Positions 43,195-55,969 of a DNA stretch of 64,000 nucleotides are shown here, in pieces. The translations under genes and the position numbers were made by a program. This DNA comes from Muscardinus avellanarius (taxonomy: Eukaryota; Chordata; Mammalia; Rodentia; Gliridae). Location of the stretch: NCBI GenBank assembly GCA_963383645.1, contig OY726564.1, forward strand, positions 116,210,915 to 116,274,914. The letters run 5' to 3'. The notes under the pieces were generated by a model. The model was not told the origin of the DNA and ran no database searches. It saw only the letters and a program-made list of their open reading frames with translations. How positions within the stretch are numbered: the first letter of the stretch is position 1; each line of letters begins with the position of its first letter.

Positions 43195-43715
43195 ACCAAC
43201 ACGACAGTCCCATTGTAGGTATTCACCCCAAAGAAATGAAACATTTGTCCACATGAAGGCCTGCGTGCAGATCCTTAGAAAAGCTTTATCATTCATAGCC
43301 CAGAACAACCCAAGCGTCCTTCTAAGTCCATGAACAAACTGCGTTATATGCACATTGTGGAACAGTACCGAGCACTAAAGAACAGACTGCTGCTATCCAC
43401 CCAGCGCGATCAGTCTCAACAGCAGGTGCCTGTGAACCTGAGACGGGGGAGACGACCAGGGGGCTTTCACCTACATTCCTAAGAAGGTAGGACCGTAACA
43501 AGAGGAAGCGGGCGCTGGTTGCCGAGACAGGGTGGGGTGGGAACCGCTGCCGAGCGCAGAGGAGCTTCGGAGGCGATGGGAGAGCTTGTCTTACCACTGG
43601 ACAGTGGCGCTGGCCTGCTGGCGTGGGCAGTGCTCGCCAAATTGTACACTAAATGGGTGAGTTTTGTTGTATGCATATTTTATCTTGCAAAGGTGGTTAA
43701 ACATTTTTAAAGTGC
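43195..43715 (+). repeat. Old L1 3'-end fragment (L1M type)
   Basis: gtattcaccccaaagaaatg, agaacaacccaagcgtcc and aattgtacactaaatgggtg match L1M 3' sequence. Non-coding relic. Confidence 0.75.
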
Positions 43716-44079
43716 CGATCACAGTGTAAATACAGAGGTGAAGGTGTACTCTGTCTCCTTCCCGTTGTCCTTTGACTGGAGGGCCTGCTTGGCCCCGGGA
43801 TGCCAGCCCCAGGTGCCCAGGGCCTGGGTGGGAGGGCGCGCTGGCTGCGCGGGGGAGAGGCGGTCAGGAGGTGGGGATACCCAGGGATCCTCCTGCAGCA
43901 GCCAGCAGAGCGTGCAGGTGGGCCTGGCAGCTCCGAGTCCCACTCTACAGTTTATCAGTTGTGGATTTTGTCCCATTGATTAAGTGCCTAGTGTCTCATC
44001 TGTGTGTTATAGTAGCACCCTCTGCGGGCTCATGGGAGGCTGAGAGATGGGACGATCCAGTCCCACGTGCGAACCTGCC

Positions 44080-44230
44080 CTTACTAGCTGTGAGATTCTA
44101 GAACATCGACCTCCCGGAGCCTCAGTTTCCCACTTGTAAAGTGAGGTTTAGGATAGCACATAGAGGGCTATTATTAAGTGCAACAATGCACATGCCTAGC
44201 ACATGCCCAGCACACAGTAATCTTGGCCAC
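44080..44230 (+). repeat. MIR element
   Basis: cttactagctgtgagattct, gagcctcagtttcccac and cagcacacagtaatcttgg. Confidence 0.8.
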
Positions 44231-45069
44231 TGTCACCTACGAGGCTGGCTGGTGCACAGTCAGTGTCTGTCGCTGCCAGGGCTTCCTGTCACCCTCGGTA
44301 GGGATGCGAGGAGGTTACCAGCTGGGCCCTGCAGGACCGCACACGTGCGCACGCACACACACAAACACACATGCACGGGGTTGCAGGGAGCAACGTGTCG
44401 GCAGCGCTGGGCTGGCGCTGCATTGCCGAGCCAGAGGGATTTACCAACCGGACCTCAATCCCAGGAAAGGGCAGCCTGGCTTATTGGAGAGAGATCCTGG
44501 CCTCCAGCGGCAAGTGTGCTCCCTGGGAGCCAGCTGCTCGGTGCTGGGGCCAGTGGGATGTGGGGAGGCAGGGACAGAAGCGGCCTCCACAGGGAGGCTT
44601 GGAGTGGGGTTGCCTTTCACCCTGCTCTGCACTGGGGAGGGCCATAAGGAAAGCCCCCCCAGCACGAGGGCTCTTGTGGCCAGAGTTGGAGCTGGAGGCG
44701 CCCACCTTGCAGGTCCAAGCCTGGCGGGATGATTCCCCAAGTGGGAATTGGCCCGGGGCGGGGCGGGGGGACTGTGGGGGCACCGCGGGAGAGCAGTTCT
44801 CCAGCGAACAGGCCTGGCACCAACGGAGCGGGGCGCGGGAAGCAGGGGTTAAGTCCCTGGGCACGCTCCTGCAGAGCCAGGAGGGAAGGTCCAGATGAGT
44901 CACTTCAGAGCAGCGGCACCGACCCAGCGGCAGCCGGGAGAGGAAGGGCGCCCTGCCGTCCTCATCCCTGCGCTCACTCCCAGGGGCGCCCAGGGCTTCC
45001 TCGCTCCCTGCGTTTTCCTTTTGACATCCCTGTGAAGGAAGCTGGAAGGACGTGGGTATCTTTTTTTCT

Positions 45070-45278
45070 TTTTCTTTTTTTTTTCCGGTATTGGGGGTGG
45101 AATCCAGGGGCATTCTACCTCCAAGCGACACCTCATGCCCTATTTTTTATTCTTTATTTTGAAACAGGGTCTCACTGAATTGCAGAGGGCCTCACTAAGT
45201 AGCTGAGACTGTCCGGAAACTGCGATCCTCCTGTCTCAGCCTCCCTGGGATTACGAGCGTGCGCCACCACGCGCGGCT
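45070..45278 (-). repeat. B1-dID SINE
   Basis: Minus-strand copy with poly-T. Confidence 0.93.
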
Positions 45279-46734
45279 TTCCTTCCACTATTCCATAAGT
45301 GTCTCTCATTATTTGAAGTTCCTCATGGTTCCTATTTTCTTTCTTAGCGGGGAAAACAGAGGTAGGTAACAGACCAGGCTGTGGGGAAGCCCATGGGCCG
45401 CGGTACCCTGCCCCAATTTCCGTGTGAAGAACCTTCCTCCTCCCTCTCCACCTCCCAGGGAGATTCTGAGAATGGAAGCCTTTCCCCTCCTCAGACGCAG
45501 AATAAAATACACAACTTGGTAGGACGCTTTCCTGCCACATGAACCAGCTGGGGCCAGTCATTCTTGTGGACGGAGAGTCCTCAGAATGGATGGGGCTGCT
45601 CAGACAGCGAGGACCTCTGTGGGCCATGACAGGAGCCGGTGCGAGAAACCCGAGAAATGAACCTTTTCCCAGGGACCAGGGGATGCGGGGCCAGAGGAAG
45701 GTGGCTATGACGTGGAAGGCGCGTGGGGGTCAGGGGCGGGAGAAGCCCAGGAGGGTGCACTGGGGCTCTCCAGCACCTCTGCTGGCCCCTTGCTGCTGCC
45801 TGCTGGGGAGAGGGCAGCCTTCCCTGGAGAGAAGTCACAGGAGCAGGGACGCAGGTCCGCCTCCTGCCCTGCACTGAGCAGCACGCTATGCCGCCCAGGC
45901 TCGTCCTGTGAGGGTGGCGCCGTGCTCTGGGGAGGCCTCCAGAGAGGACATGTGGGCTCCACTGACCCCCTGGGCGGTGGCTCTGCTCAGGGGTCCCAGG
46001 CACTGAACAGAGGTGGCCTCCGAGGCTGCCTCCAGACCAAGCTGCACATTCTATCCCCACCGGAAACCCAGGAAGAGTCCTCCTGGCAGTGAGCCCAGAA
46101 ATAGACTGGCCCTTATCCAAGAAGCAATGCCCAGGAGGCCCAAGACGCGCAGAGACCAGCCCCTGGCGCTCGGCTCCCACCGCGGGTGCCTGGGCAAGGC
46201 CTGCGGGAGGGAGCTCGGGGACCCGCTGGTCTGCTCCCGGTGCCGCGCAGGTGGCCCACATGCAGGATTCTTTTTCTTGCTTTTGTTTTTACCAACAGTG
46301 GAACCACACACAGCCCTGGGGCACTTTGCCCTTCACACCCACACCCACTCCCTAGCGGCCTCCAGGGAGGCTGGAGTGGAGGCTGCTGTGGCGTTTTCAG
46401 GAGAGGTGGCTCCACCTTCCGTGGACTCCACATCGCACAGACAGGGTCTGGGTGGCAAAAGCGCCTTCTAGATCCCCACGGAGAGCAGAGAGCGGGCGCA
46501 GAGTGCACCCCAGGCTGGCATGGCACTGGCCATGAGGCCCAGCAGCTCCCGGGCCTGTCCGAGAGCCTGACCTGGACGGGCTGCCCGATGCAGTGGTGGC
46601 GGGGCAGGACCCCCGGGGCTCTCCACGCGGGACTGTGGCCAGGTGCCTGGCCATCCTCCGCACACCCCAGCCTCCCTACACGGCCCGCGGTGCCTGCCAC
46701 AGATCACTCTAAATAAAAGTGAGACACTGGCCAG

Positions 46735-47255
46735 CTATACCACTCCTAGGGGGCTTTCCAAAGGGACTGAAATCAGAGACTTCCAGTGACCCGTGCACAT
46801 CCGTGCTCACAGCACAGTTCACGGCAGCCAAGCCACCGGGTGTCCATCAGCAGAGGAACGTGACACAGAACTGTGCCACGTACGCACATGGAGTTCTACT
46901 CAGCAATAAAGGAGGACAGAACTATGTCATTTTCAGGAAAATGGGTGGACCCGGAGAACATTATGTTAAGTGAGACCAGACATATGTCCCCGCTCCCCTG
47001 GGCACGCTGGGGCGATGGGCAGCAGAGGGGCTCAGGCAGCGGAGGAGACGCTTCAGTGGAGCCAGGAGGGGAGGACGGGCCGTGAAGGAATCGCCCCACT
47101 GACACACGCTGAGAACACTGTCAGCCTCAGAGCTCGCGGGCGAAGGGGAGGGGAGCGGAAGCCGCCAAGTGCCGCGCGTGTCCGTCATGTCACAGCAGCT
47201 GCACCACGATGCGAGACTATGATGTGCCAATAAAAGCATATCAAAAAAGAATTAA
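46735..47255 (+). repeat. L1 3'-end fragment
   Basis: ggtgtccatcagcagagg, ggagttctactcagcaataa and cattatgttaagtgagacc are typical of the L1 ORF2 end/3' UTR region. No usable frame remains. Confidence 0.78.
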
Positions 47256-47501
47256 AGAAAGCCACGTTAAATGCCTGCCCAAACCCACCCAGTGTTTAAT
47301 GATGGGCTCTGGAGCAGTTGCTTCTGCAGTACACACTCACACTTCTGCTTTGCCCGAGAAATCTCAGGAATCCAGATCTGTGAATCGTCCCAACCCCTTT
47401 CACAAGACCGTAGGTCAAGTGAGGGTGACAATAAAACTTTGGAAAAAATGAAGAAATAATGCAGGAAAAGTGTCATAGGAACCAATATTAAAACCACACC
47501 C

Positions 47502-47742
47502 CAGCCGAGCGTGGTGAGCACGCTTGTCATCCCCGCGCTTGGGAGGTGGAGACAAGAGGATCGCTCAGGTTCGAAGCCAGCCTCAGCTACTGAGTGAGGC
47601 TCTCAGCAACTCAGTGAGACCCTGTTTTCAAATAAAATAGAAAATAGGTCTGGGAGTGTAGCCCAGAGGTAGAAAAGCCTCTGGGTTCCAACCCCAGTAC
47701 CACCAACCAACCAACCAACGAACAAATAAACAAACAAACAAA
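47502..47742 (+). repeat. B1-dID SINE, long subfamily
   Basis: Flanked by accacac repeats; (CCAA)n tail. Confidence 0.94.
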
Positions 47743-47795
47743 AAATCACCACACTCCCAATATTTATTGTTCTTCTTTTACAACTGATTTTACTT

Positions 47796-47840
47796 CGTTA
47801 TTATTATTAATTATTAATTATTATTATTATTATCATTATA
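47796..47840. repeat. (TTA)n microsatellite
   Basis: ATT/ATTA repeats with one TCA variant, at the tail of the minus-strand SINE at 47849. Confidence 0.9.
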
Positions 47841-47848
47841 TTACTTTT

Positions 47849-48042
47849 TATGGTACTAAGGATTGAACCCAAGAGCATCTGTCTCTGAACTATACTCCCA
47901 GTCCAATTTTATTTTTTAATTTTGAAACAGTTTCACTTAAGTTGTGAGGGTCTCACTAAATCGCTGAGGCTGTACAAATCTGAGATCCTCCTGTCTCAGC
48001 CTCCCAAGCGCTAGGGTTCCAGCTGTGCACCACCATGCCCTC
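47849..48042 (-). repeat. B1-dID SINE
   Basis: Diverged minus-strand copy. Confidence 0.9.
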
Positions 48043-48132
48043 CTATGATTTTACATAAGATGGCCAGGACCTGGCCCACTTTGGGTTAGAGTCTGGAAAT
48101 AACCATAAGCAGGCACTTTTTTAAAATTATTT

Positions 48133-48314
48133 TTTGGTGGTACTGGGGTTCCTGGAAACTCTTCTACCTCCAGGCTACACTCCCAGACCTATTTTATATT
48201 TTTATTTGGAAACAGGGTCTCTTAAGCCAGCTCGGCTGGCTTCGAACCAGTGTGATCCTCCTGTCTCCACCTCCCAAGTGCGGGGATTACAAGCATGCGC
48301 CACCACGCCCGGCC
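48133..48314 (-). repeat. B1-dID SINE, short subfamily
   Basis: agcaggcactttt and agtaggcacttc flank it. Confidence 0.94.
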
Positions 48315-48586
48315 TCAGTAGGCACTTCTGAGATCATCATGCTGGGTTCTATAAAGCAAGTGAGACTTAAGAAGATGCAATGTCCCCATGGAAGCCCTGG
48401 CTGGCCCCTTTTGGTTGGATACCAGGGAAAGTTCCTGATAAGGGAAAGCCATCCATGGACACCGAGGGAGGGAGGGCTTGTTTACTGAGTATTCAAGTCT
48501 CAGTCCCTGCTCTGTTGAAGCTGACAGTCCAGTCGGGCAACTCTGAAGCGAAGGTCAATCAAATATAAGCAGATTAAGAAGACAAT

Positions 48587-48770
48587 GGTGAGCCTGGCGT
48601 GGCAGCAAAGCTCATCATCTCAGTCCTTGGGAGGATCCAGGTTTGTGGCCAGCCTGGGCTACTAGTGCGGCCCTCTGCAACTTAGTGAGACCCCATTTCA
48701 AAATAAAACCCAAAAAGGGCTGGTGGTGTAGGTTGGAGGTGGAATGCTCCTGGGCTCAATCCCCAGGAGC
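48587..48770 (+). repeat. B1-dID SINE
   Basis: Diverged plus-strand copy with (CAA)n tail. Confidence 0.88.
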
Positions 48771-48838
48771 ACAAACAACAACCACCACAACCACAACAAC
48801 CACCACAATCACAACAACCTCAACAACCACAACAACCT
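48771..48838. repeat. (CAA/CCA)n tail repeat
   Basis: Imperfect ACAACC repeats extending the tail of the plus-strand SINE at 48587. Confidence 0.9.
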
Positions 48839-49148
48839 GGCCCGAAGGCGAGGCTCGCGGGACTTCCTGAAGGATCCCACGGCGAAGGCCTCCAGGGGAA
48901 ACATTTGTCCCGGGTTCTTCCCAAGGAATCAGAGTTAGCACAGTCTCCATGGCGACGCAGACGTCCCTCTGGGAGAGGACTGGAGGTCCGGGAGGGTGGA
49001 GACCACAGGAAAGGAGCCTGTCACCCCGGGAGACCCGGGAGCGGGTCGTGGAGAGTTCAGGGCCATTCCAGCTCTCTTCTGCCAGAGAAAAGGGCAGAAT
49101 GCAGAAGAGCACTGGAAAACGGAAGGGACTCTTCCTCTTAAGGAGCAG

Positions 49149-49170
49149 GCGGGGCGGGGCGGGGAGAGGG
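49149..49170 (+). promoter_or_regulatory. Triple GC-box / G-quadruplex motif
   Basis: Three GGGG runs split by single C, then aga and ggg: three overlapping Sp-type GC boxes and a strong G4 pattern. Role unknown. Confidence 0.4.
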
Positions 49171-49478
49171 CTGAGGCTAAACTGGAGACAGTACATCTCC
49201 GCTGTCTAAGGGCGGGCGTGGCCCCACACAGGGCCCAGTGTGCAGGCCGCCCCATCCCCGGCGGGCTCTGCGGCTCCTGGCACTTTGAAGGCAAACTGAG
49301 TTTTTTACTTAGCTGAAACATAGGCTATAAAGACAGAACGTGGGACAAGAGTGTTAAAATGAAACGCTTCCTCTTCTAACTAAGGGATGCCAGAAGTTAT
49401 TTAAAACAAACAAAAAGCAGAAAAGCTCATCTCATTATTCAAAAAAACGTGTCACACTTCTTTAGAGTGTGTGTGTGT

Positions 49479-49675
49479 GATGCTGGGGATGGAGCCCCGG
49501 GGCAGTCTACCTCTGAGCTACACCCCCAGCCTTATTTTTTATTCTTTAGTTTGAAACAGGGTCTCACTAAGTCGTGGAGGGCCTAAGTGGCTGAGGCTGG
49601 CCTCAAACCCTGATCCTCCTGTCTCAGCCTCCTAAGTGAGGCCCTGTTTCAAACTAAAGAATAACAACAACAACA
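49479..49675. repeat. Fold-back SINE
   Basis: Minus-strand ID half and most of B1 (49479-49632) switch directly to plus-strand B1 end (49633-49675). Both arms share the variant ttctttagtttgaaac or its inverse. Confidence 0.88.
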
Positions 49676-50058
49676 ACAAAATAGGGCTGGGGTGGAGCTC
49701 GGAGGTAGACTGCCCCTGGGTTCCATGCCCAGTACTCCAAAAATAAATAAATAAATAAATATATACATACATACAAAATAGGGCGGGGGGGGCATAGCTC
49801 GGAGGTAGACTGCCCCTGGGTTCCAGCCCCAGTGCTCCAAAAATAAGTAAGTAAATAAATAAATAAATAAATAAATACAAAATAGGGCAGGGGGGTGTTA
49901 TAGCTTGGAGGTAGAATGCCCCTGGGGTCCATCCCCAGTACTAAATAAATAAATAAATAAATAAAAACAAAATAGGGCAGGGGGATGTAGCTTGGAGGTA
50001 GAATGCCCCTGGGTTCCATCCCCAGTACCAAAGATAAATAAATAAATACATAAATAAA
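49676..50058 (+). repeat. Composite satellite: ID half plus (AAAT)n, four units
   Basis: ID halves starting at 49681, 49778, 49882 and 49972, each followed by an AAAT/AAGT-type run. Units differ by several substitutions, so the array is older or more diverged than the one at 22424. Confidence 0.92.
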
Positions 50059-50068
50059 TTAATTAATA

Positions 50069-50280
50069 AGCCAGGCATGGTGTAATCCCCGCGCTTGGGA
50101 GGCAGAGACAAGAGGATTACACAGGTTTGAAGCCAGCCGTGCTGGCTTAGGAGACCCTGTTTCCAAATAAAAATGTAAAAATAGGTCTGGGAGTGTAGCC
50201 CGGAGGTAGAAGGGCTTCCAGGAACCCCAGTACCACCAAAAAATAAATAAATTAATAAGTAAATAAATAAATAAATAAAT
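50069..50280 (+). repeat. B1-dID SINE, short subfamily
   Basis: gccgtgctggcttagg and cttccaggaacccc forms; AAAT tail. Confidence 0.94.
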
Positions 50281-50855
50281 GAAAGAGGAGGAGGCGGGAG
50301 AAGCCATAGTGCAAGTGAGGGGATGAAGCCCTACCATGCTGCTGGAGGCTGTGCCTCCTTAAGCCTTTGGGAAAGTCTGGCCGCATCTATTACATCAGAT
50401 GACACAGCCCTTCGGCCGGGGCTCGTCCTCTCGCATGTCCACTCCACTGGGGCCCGGAGGCCGGCCGCAGCACCGGCCACAGCAGCAGCCACTGGAGCCC
50501 AAAGAAGACCCATCGCGAGGGAAACGGTTTACGGTCTCTCCCCACAACAGGCCACTGCGAAACCAGGAAAGAGCGGCCGAGCTCTGCAGAAAGCTGTGAG
50601 GTGAGAACGTGGAATGCAGAGGCCAGAACCAGAAGCCCACCGTACAGAGTGACCACGGAAAGCCTGGCCCTCAGCGCGTGTGGCTGGACGCACACGTGTG
50701 TGCAAAATGTACACAGTCATTGATGAGTTATGAATACAAGGCGCTCCGCCAAGGCTGGGAGGAGGCTCCCGGAGGCCGCGGGCGGGGGCCGGCTTAAGGG
50801 GAGCCACTTAGAGGCCTGTGTGAACGCAGCGGCGCTCTCAGTTTTAATTAATGAA

Positions 50856-51126
50856 TGGCACTGGGATCAAACCCAGGAACGTTCCACCTCCGAGCTATAC
50901 TCCCAGCCCATTTTTTGTTTTGTTTTTGTGGTACTGGGGCTTGAACCCAGGGGAACTCTATCTGAGCTACACCCCGGCCCTATTTTATTTTATTTTTTTT
51001 TGAAACAGGGTCTTGCTAGGTTGATGAACATCTTACTACTTGCTGAGATTGTCCTTGAAAATGCGATCCTCCCGTCTCAGCCTCCCAAGGACTGGGATTA
51101 CAGCTGTACACCACCACGCCTGGCTG
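50856..51126 (-). repeat. B1-dID SINE with two ID halves
   Basis: ID halves at 50858-50912 and 50930-50980, then B1. Confidence 0.9.
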
Positions 51127-51749
51127 CATCTCAGTTAGTTAAGAGTGTGTGTATGTGTGACTATATTAGAGCTGATTTATAAGGCTGTCCGTCATACAAT
51201 TTCAAGGGAAAGAAAGCAAGATGTTGAAATATATTATATTATAAAATTATCAAAGGCCGACATCAAGCTCTGCTCCCCGAATCCTGGGGGAGAGCCCGGA
51301 TGGAGCAGAGAAGGAATAGCTGGAGAACATCCCTGCGCTCGTGGGTTGCCAGCCTTCTTGAAATGTCAAAAGCAAGTCCCAGGTGTCTGGGGGAAGGGCG
51401 CTAGTAATTCTCTAAAGGTACTTTGTTACTGAAGCTGAGCCTATGCACCTGCCACCGTTAGGCAGCCGAGGCGCACTGAAATCCAGGCCTATTGGCCCCA
51501 GGCACATCCCCCCCCCACTGCTCTCTGCTCTCAGAAATGACTGATCTGAAGCCCAAACGGCCCCTTCCACCTGCCACAGAGTGAGGAAAACTAGATGACA
51601 AGAGAAAGGGGACAGGAACTCAGGTGATGTCCTTCAGGCCCCACACCCCTGACTTTAGGTAGTTCTTGGACCACCCAGCACAGAGTCGCCTTAATGCCAG
51701 GCATTAAACGGACTCAGAGGAGTCATGTCCATCAGCTTGGGACAGGAGA

Positions 51750-51865
51750 AGCAGTGACTGAGCACTCACCGAGTCCAGGCCCTGCACGGCCCTGAGCTCA
51801 CTCACCTCTCTACAGCCTGGGCGACGGTGCTTTGCTTATCCCCACTTTACGGAGAAGTAGTCTGT
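51750..51865 (-). repeat. MIR-like fragment
   Basis: gcttatccccactttacgga is MIR core sequence. Confidence 0.6.
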
Positions 51866-52179
51866 GGCCAGTACCTCAGGGCCGAGTCAGCGTGTCTTGT
51901 TTAGTGTGACTCAACATGGCGCCGCTTTCCTCTCCGACGACACTGCTTACTCTATACCTCTGAGAATGCAGCTGGGCCCCGGGAGCACGGAGCCCTGGAG
52001 AGATGGGGACCCACGACCTGAGCAGCCTGTCTTCCCACCGATGGGCACAGGCATCACAAACTCCCGGTCCCCGGGGCCACGGGAGCCCAGCCAGAGGGAT
52101 GGGGCTGCCATGATGGGTCAGGGCCCAAGAGGCCAAGGCCAGCACAACCAAATGCTCTCAGTTTTCAAGAGATTAAAAA

Positions 52180-52400
52180 TAGCTGGGCGTGGCGGGCACG
52201 CTCGTCATCCCAGCATCAGAAGGCTGAGACCGCAGCATCGCGGTTCACGAACAGCCTCAGTTACTTAGCGAGGCCCTTCACAACTCAGTGAGACCCTGTT
52301 TCAAACTAAAGAATAAAAAATAGGCTGGGGGTATAGCTTGGAGTTAGATGCCCCTGGGTTCCATCCCCAGTACCACCAAAAAGAGAAGAGAGAGAAAGAA
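52180..52400 (+). repeat. B1-dID SINE
   Basis: Plus-strand copy; carries the caaactaaagaat variant also present at 49650. Confidence 0.93.
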
Positions 52401-53185
52401 AATGTTTAAGCATTCTGCCTTCCCAGTTTCGACAGGCTGTTCCACGGGCGGCTGCCCTGCGCCTTCTCTCAGCTGGCGTTAAGGCCGCGTCCTGAGCCCC
52501 GAGTGAAAGGCGGGCGCAGGGCAGCCGTGAAGCAGTGGCCTGTCCATGGCCTCACCTGCGGGGACCTGGGATGGACACAGGCCACAGCGGGGATTTTAGA
52601 AATCTCAGAACAAAGCAGGTGGCGTCGCGGGCTTTGTCCTTCCCAACAGCGGCATGTAGGAAACACCTGTGGACAGCAGGAAACTCCAGGATTAAAAATA
52701 TCTGCCTGCTCCCCAGAAAGCAAATAAAAGAGGAGAGGAAAACGGCCTCTTTCCTTCACAGGGAAAACAAAGTGGTATCTGGTTTGAACCACTTCCTCTC
52801 TGCAAAGCACACGCTCCTGCGGGCCGCTCTCCCAGGGCAGGCCCAGGCGGCGGTCAGCAGGCCTGGGGCACGGTCCAGCATGGAGGGAGGCTGGGGGAAG
52901 CCGAGCTCACTCCCTTGGGAGAGGGAGGCCTCCATCAGCTTTGGAAAGGAGGGGTCCTGCGTTTGCCCTCCACGGTCTTCGCGGGTCTTCCCACTCCAGG
53001 AGTCTGTCCCTGGGAGCCACAAAGGCAGCAACGGCCCCATTGGAGAGGTCCTGGCCGAGCTCGGCAGAGAGGGTGAGAACAGAGACGGGGGTCATCAGCC
53101 CTCCCTCCCCGACATCTCCTTTCCTTCTCCTCCTTCTTCCTCGGAAACATCAGATTTCCCCCTTTCTTTTCGTCCTCCGCCTCAG

Positions 53186-53356
53186 TTGAGTCCAGGGACA
53201 TTTTACCTTCGAGTTACACCTCAAGCCCTTTTAATTTAGGTTTTATTTTGAAACAGGGTCTTATTAACTTGCTGCAGGTCTCCCTGACTGGCCACATGCC
53301 GGCCTTGAACCCGCCGTCCTCCCGTCTCGGCCTCCCAAGCCCTGGGATTGCAGGTG
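53186..53356 (-). repeat. B1-dID SINE
   Basis: Minus-strand copy truncated in B1. Confidence 0.87.
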
Positions 53357-53639
53357 CACTCCAAGCAACTGGGAAGTGCTCCCCTGGCTCCCGCAGCCCA
53401 CAGGCCACCTGCCTCGGCCCTCCACACACATTTCTGGCCTGGCCTCTGCGGTCCATCACTGTGGCGCAGACCTCCCGTGTCTCTCCCTCGACTGCGGACG
53501 GAGACGAAGGTCACCACCGGGTTTCTTTGTCTCTGCTTCTCTCTTTCGTCTGTTCTCCCCTCTGCTGCCCAAATGACCTTTCTCAAACATGAACCTGACA
53601 CCTCTGTACCTGGTTTATCTATTAGAGAGTAGTTACTAT

Positions 53640-53900
53640 ACAACCCAAGCATCTTCAAAGTTGATCATAATCTGAAAATCCAAAATTAGAAACACTTTAA
53701 AATGTTTATTTTGGGGGGCACCGACATGACTTGGCATCCTCAGTAGAGAATTCTATCTCTGACCTCATGTGCTGGGCCACGGCCTAAAGGAAGGGACACT
53801 ATATATGTATATGCATATATTCCAGAATCTCAAAACATCCCAAATCGGAAGCACGCCGGTCCCAATATTTCGGATAAGGGGTACTCAGGATGTAGAGACT
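53640..53900. repeat. Ancient interspersed repeat, family uncertain
   Basis: ctgaaaatccaaaattagaa, gcaccgacatgac and atttcggataaggggtactc resemble a common old mammalian repeat that I cannot name safely. Confidence 0.45.
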
Positions 53901-54009
53901 GTAAGTCTTCCCAGACTGTCCTTCCGGAAGGCCTGCCTTTCTCAATGGCAATAGCAGCATGCACTGAGCTGAGGAAGAGCAGCCAATCGATGCTCACATC
54001 CCCTCCCAG

Positions 54010-54123
54010 GCCACCAAGTTGCTGAGAGCCTTGCTAAGCTGCTGAGGCTGGCTTTGAACCTGCGATCCTCTTGTCTCTGTCCCCAAGTCCTGGGATTACC
54101 AGTGTGAGCTGCCACATCTAACT
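54010..54123 (-). repeat. B1 half
   Basis: Minus-strand B1 without ID half. Confidence 0.85.
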
Positions 54124-55969
54124 CTTTCCTTTATTTTCGAGGAGATCGGCTTGGAGATTTTAGAAACTCTCCGCATGTGACTTTAACCCCCCCGCCCCGG
54201 GGCGGGGCACCAGTGCTTTCATCTGCAAGAGACAGGGAGGTGAAGGCTGCAGGTAGGCCTTGCTCAGGGAAACCCCCACGTGTACACACGCGGACCTGTG
54301 CCGCGCAAACCAGAAGCCATGAAAAGCGATCCGCTTTCAAAGCAAGAGGAGGAAACAGCCACAGAGTGAGCATGTGTGAGCCACGGGGCACTGGTCGTCG
54401 CCAGCGTAAAGCAAAACAAAGCTTTTTTTGATGATGCAGGGCTGTGAAGTCGGCCAAAGCGGGACGGCAAAGTCAAGCTGAGAGCACCTTAAAGGGTCCC
54501 AGTCCTTTCAACTAAAACCCTCTCCAGTCCATGATAAGAGGGGCCCATGGCTCTGCGAAGAAGGAAGGGTGTGGATGGACAGGAGCCAGGGGTGGGGGCC
54601 TCCTCCCTCCCCGGCCTGGTATCGGGGCCTCCTGTGGGAAAAGGTGCCGTGTGGGTCAGGACTCACCTGCCCGCACCAGGGGAGGGCGGCGGAGGAGGGA
54701 CAAAGCCAGTGACAGAGGAGAGATGGCGCGTGGCCCCCAGGTCTGCTCTCTCAGGCCTGGGAGACGAGGTTCCCACATAGAGGACTCACCAAGGAGAAAG
54801 AGCCTGGGGGAACACGGAGCCTCATGAGACCTTGGGAGAGGCGGGGGTGGGGCGCAGGCAGAGGGGCCACGCGGGGCGCTGAGAGGAGCTCGGGACGGCG
54901 CACCCCAATGTCAGCAGGAGTGACCCGTGTTGATCTGACCAGGGGCCGATGGGAGCTGAGCCTGGGCTGGGGAGGTGGGAGAAGAAGGAGAGCCAGGCAG
55001 CCAGGTTGCACCTGCCCTGAGGCTTCCTGGGAGCCAGGTGTGGAGGGAGCACACCAGCAAAGGATTCCCGGCTCAGGTTCAGTGGGAGCACTTGGTCTTC
55101 TATTTCTGCACCCTGGGCTGTGGCTGGAAGTGGCCCTGACCTCTGCAGCGACCTTTCATTCTCATGACAGCTGAAAGCAAGGCTCGGGGCTGGGCGTTGG
55201 CAGGGGTTGAGCCCCCCCAATGTCTGCGTGGAAGCCCCGGCCACCAGGACCTCAGGATGCGCCGTGCTTGGAGGTAAGGTCTCAGCACAGGTTGCTGAGT
55301 TAAGATGCCGTCTTTGGGGCGGGGCCTTCATCCCACCCCATCCTTAGTGAGGAAGGAGAGAGATGCCGCCATCGGCCAGCCAAGGAGCGGGGCCCAGAAG
55401 GGGCAGCTGCGGACAGCCTGCCCTTGGCCCCAGCCTCTGGGACTGCGTGGCCACGGGGTTCTGTTGATGCCGCCCATCCCTGGCACGTCACCATGGCAGC
55501 CTGGCACGCTGACCCAGGCGCTGGGATTCCACCCTCTCTCCTCTTGCTCTGTTCTTAACCAGGTTGTTTTCTATGTAAAACTCAAAACCTCCCAGGACAT
55601 CAGGGTCCCTGTGGCTCCTGGCGCTGGCCATGGCTGGGGCTGCAGGGATGGACGGTGGTCCTTCTGGGTAAACAGCTGGCCTCTCCTTGTGCCCCAGGTG
55701 GAGCCTGGCCCAAGTGCCAGGGAGTTGGGCGGTCCTTCGCCCGGGACCTCTGCCTCTGAGCAAGTGTCCGGCCAACCCGGCCTCTCTGAGCTTCAGAGGG
55801 AAACAAGTGACGGGAGGGGAGGCGTCGGAGGCACAGGTGCAAGGGCGCAGCTCCCCACAGCCCCTGGGGCCCCGCCCTTGTTGAGGGCTAGATATTTCCA
55901 GATGGTTTTCAAGGAGGCAGCAGCACCTGTGTGGGGGGTCCTCAGTGTCTCAAGTCCCTGGCTCTGGAC

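Noticed and set aside
46735..47255. Possible coding L1 remnant
   Set aside because: Only the 3' end of an L1 is present, with frames broken throughout.
48945..48950. Minus-strand ATG-GAG considered as RCSD1 exon 1
   Set aside because: The next bases are AC, not a GT donor, so it cannot splice to exon 2 in the required phase.
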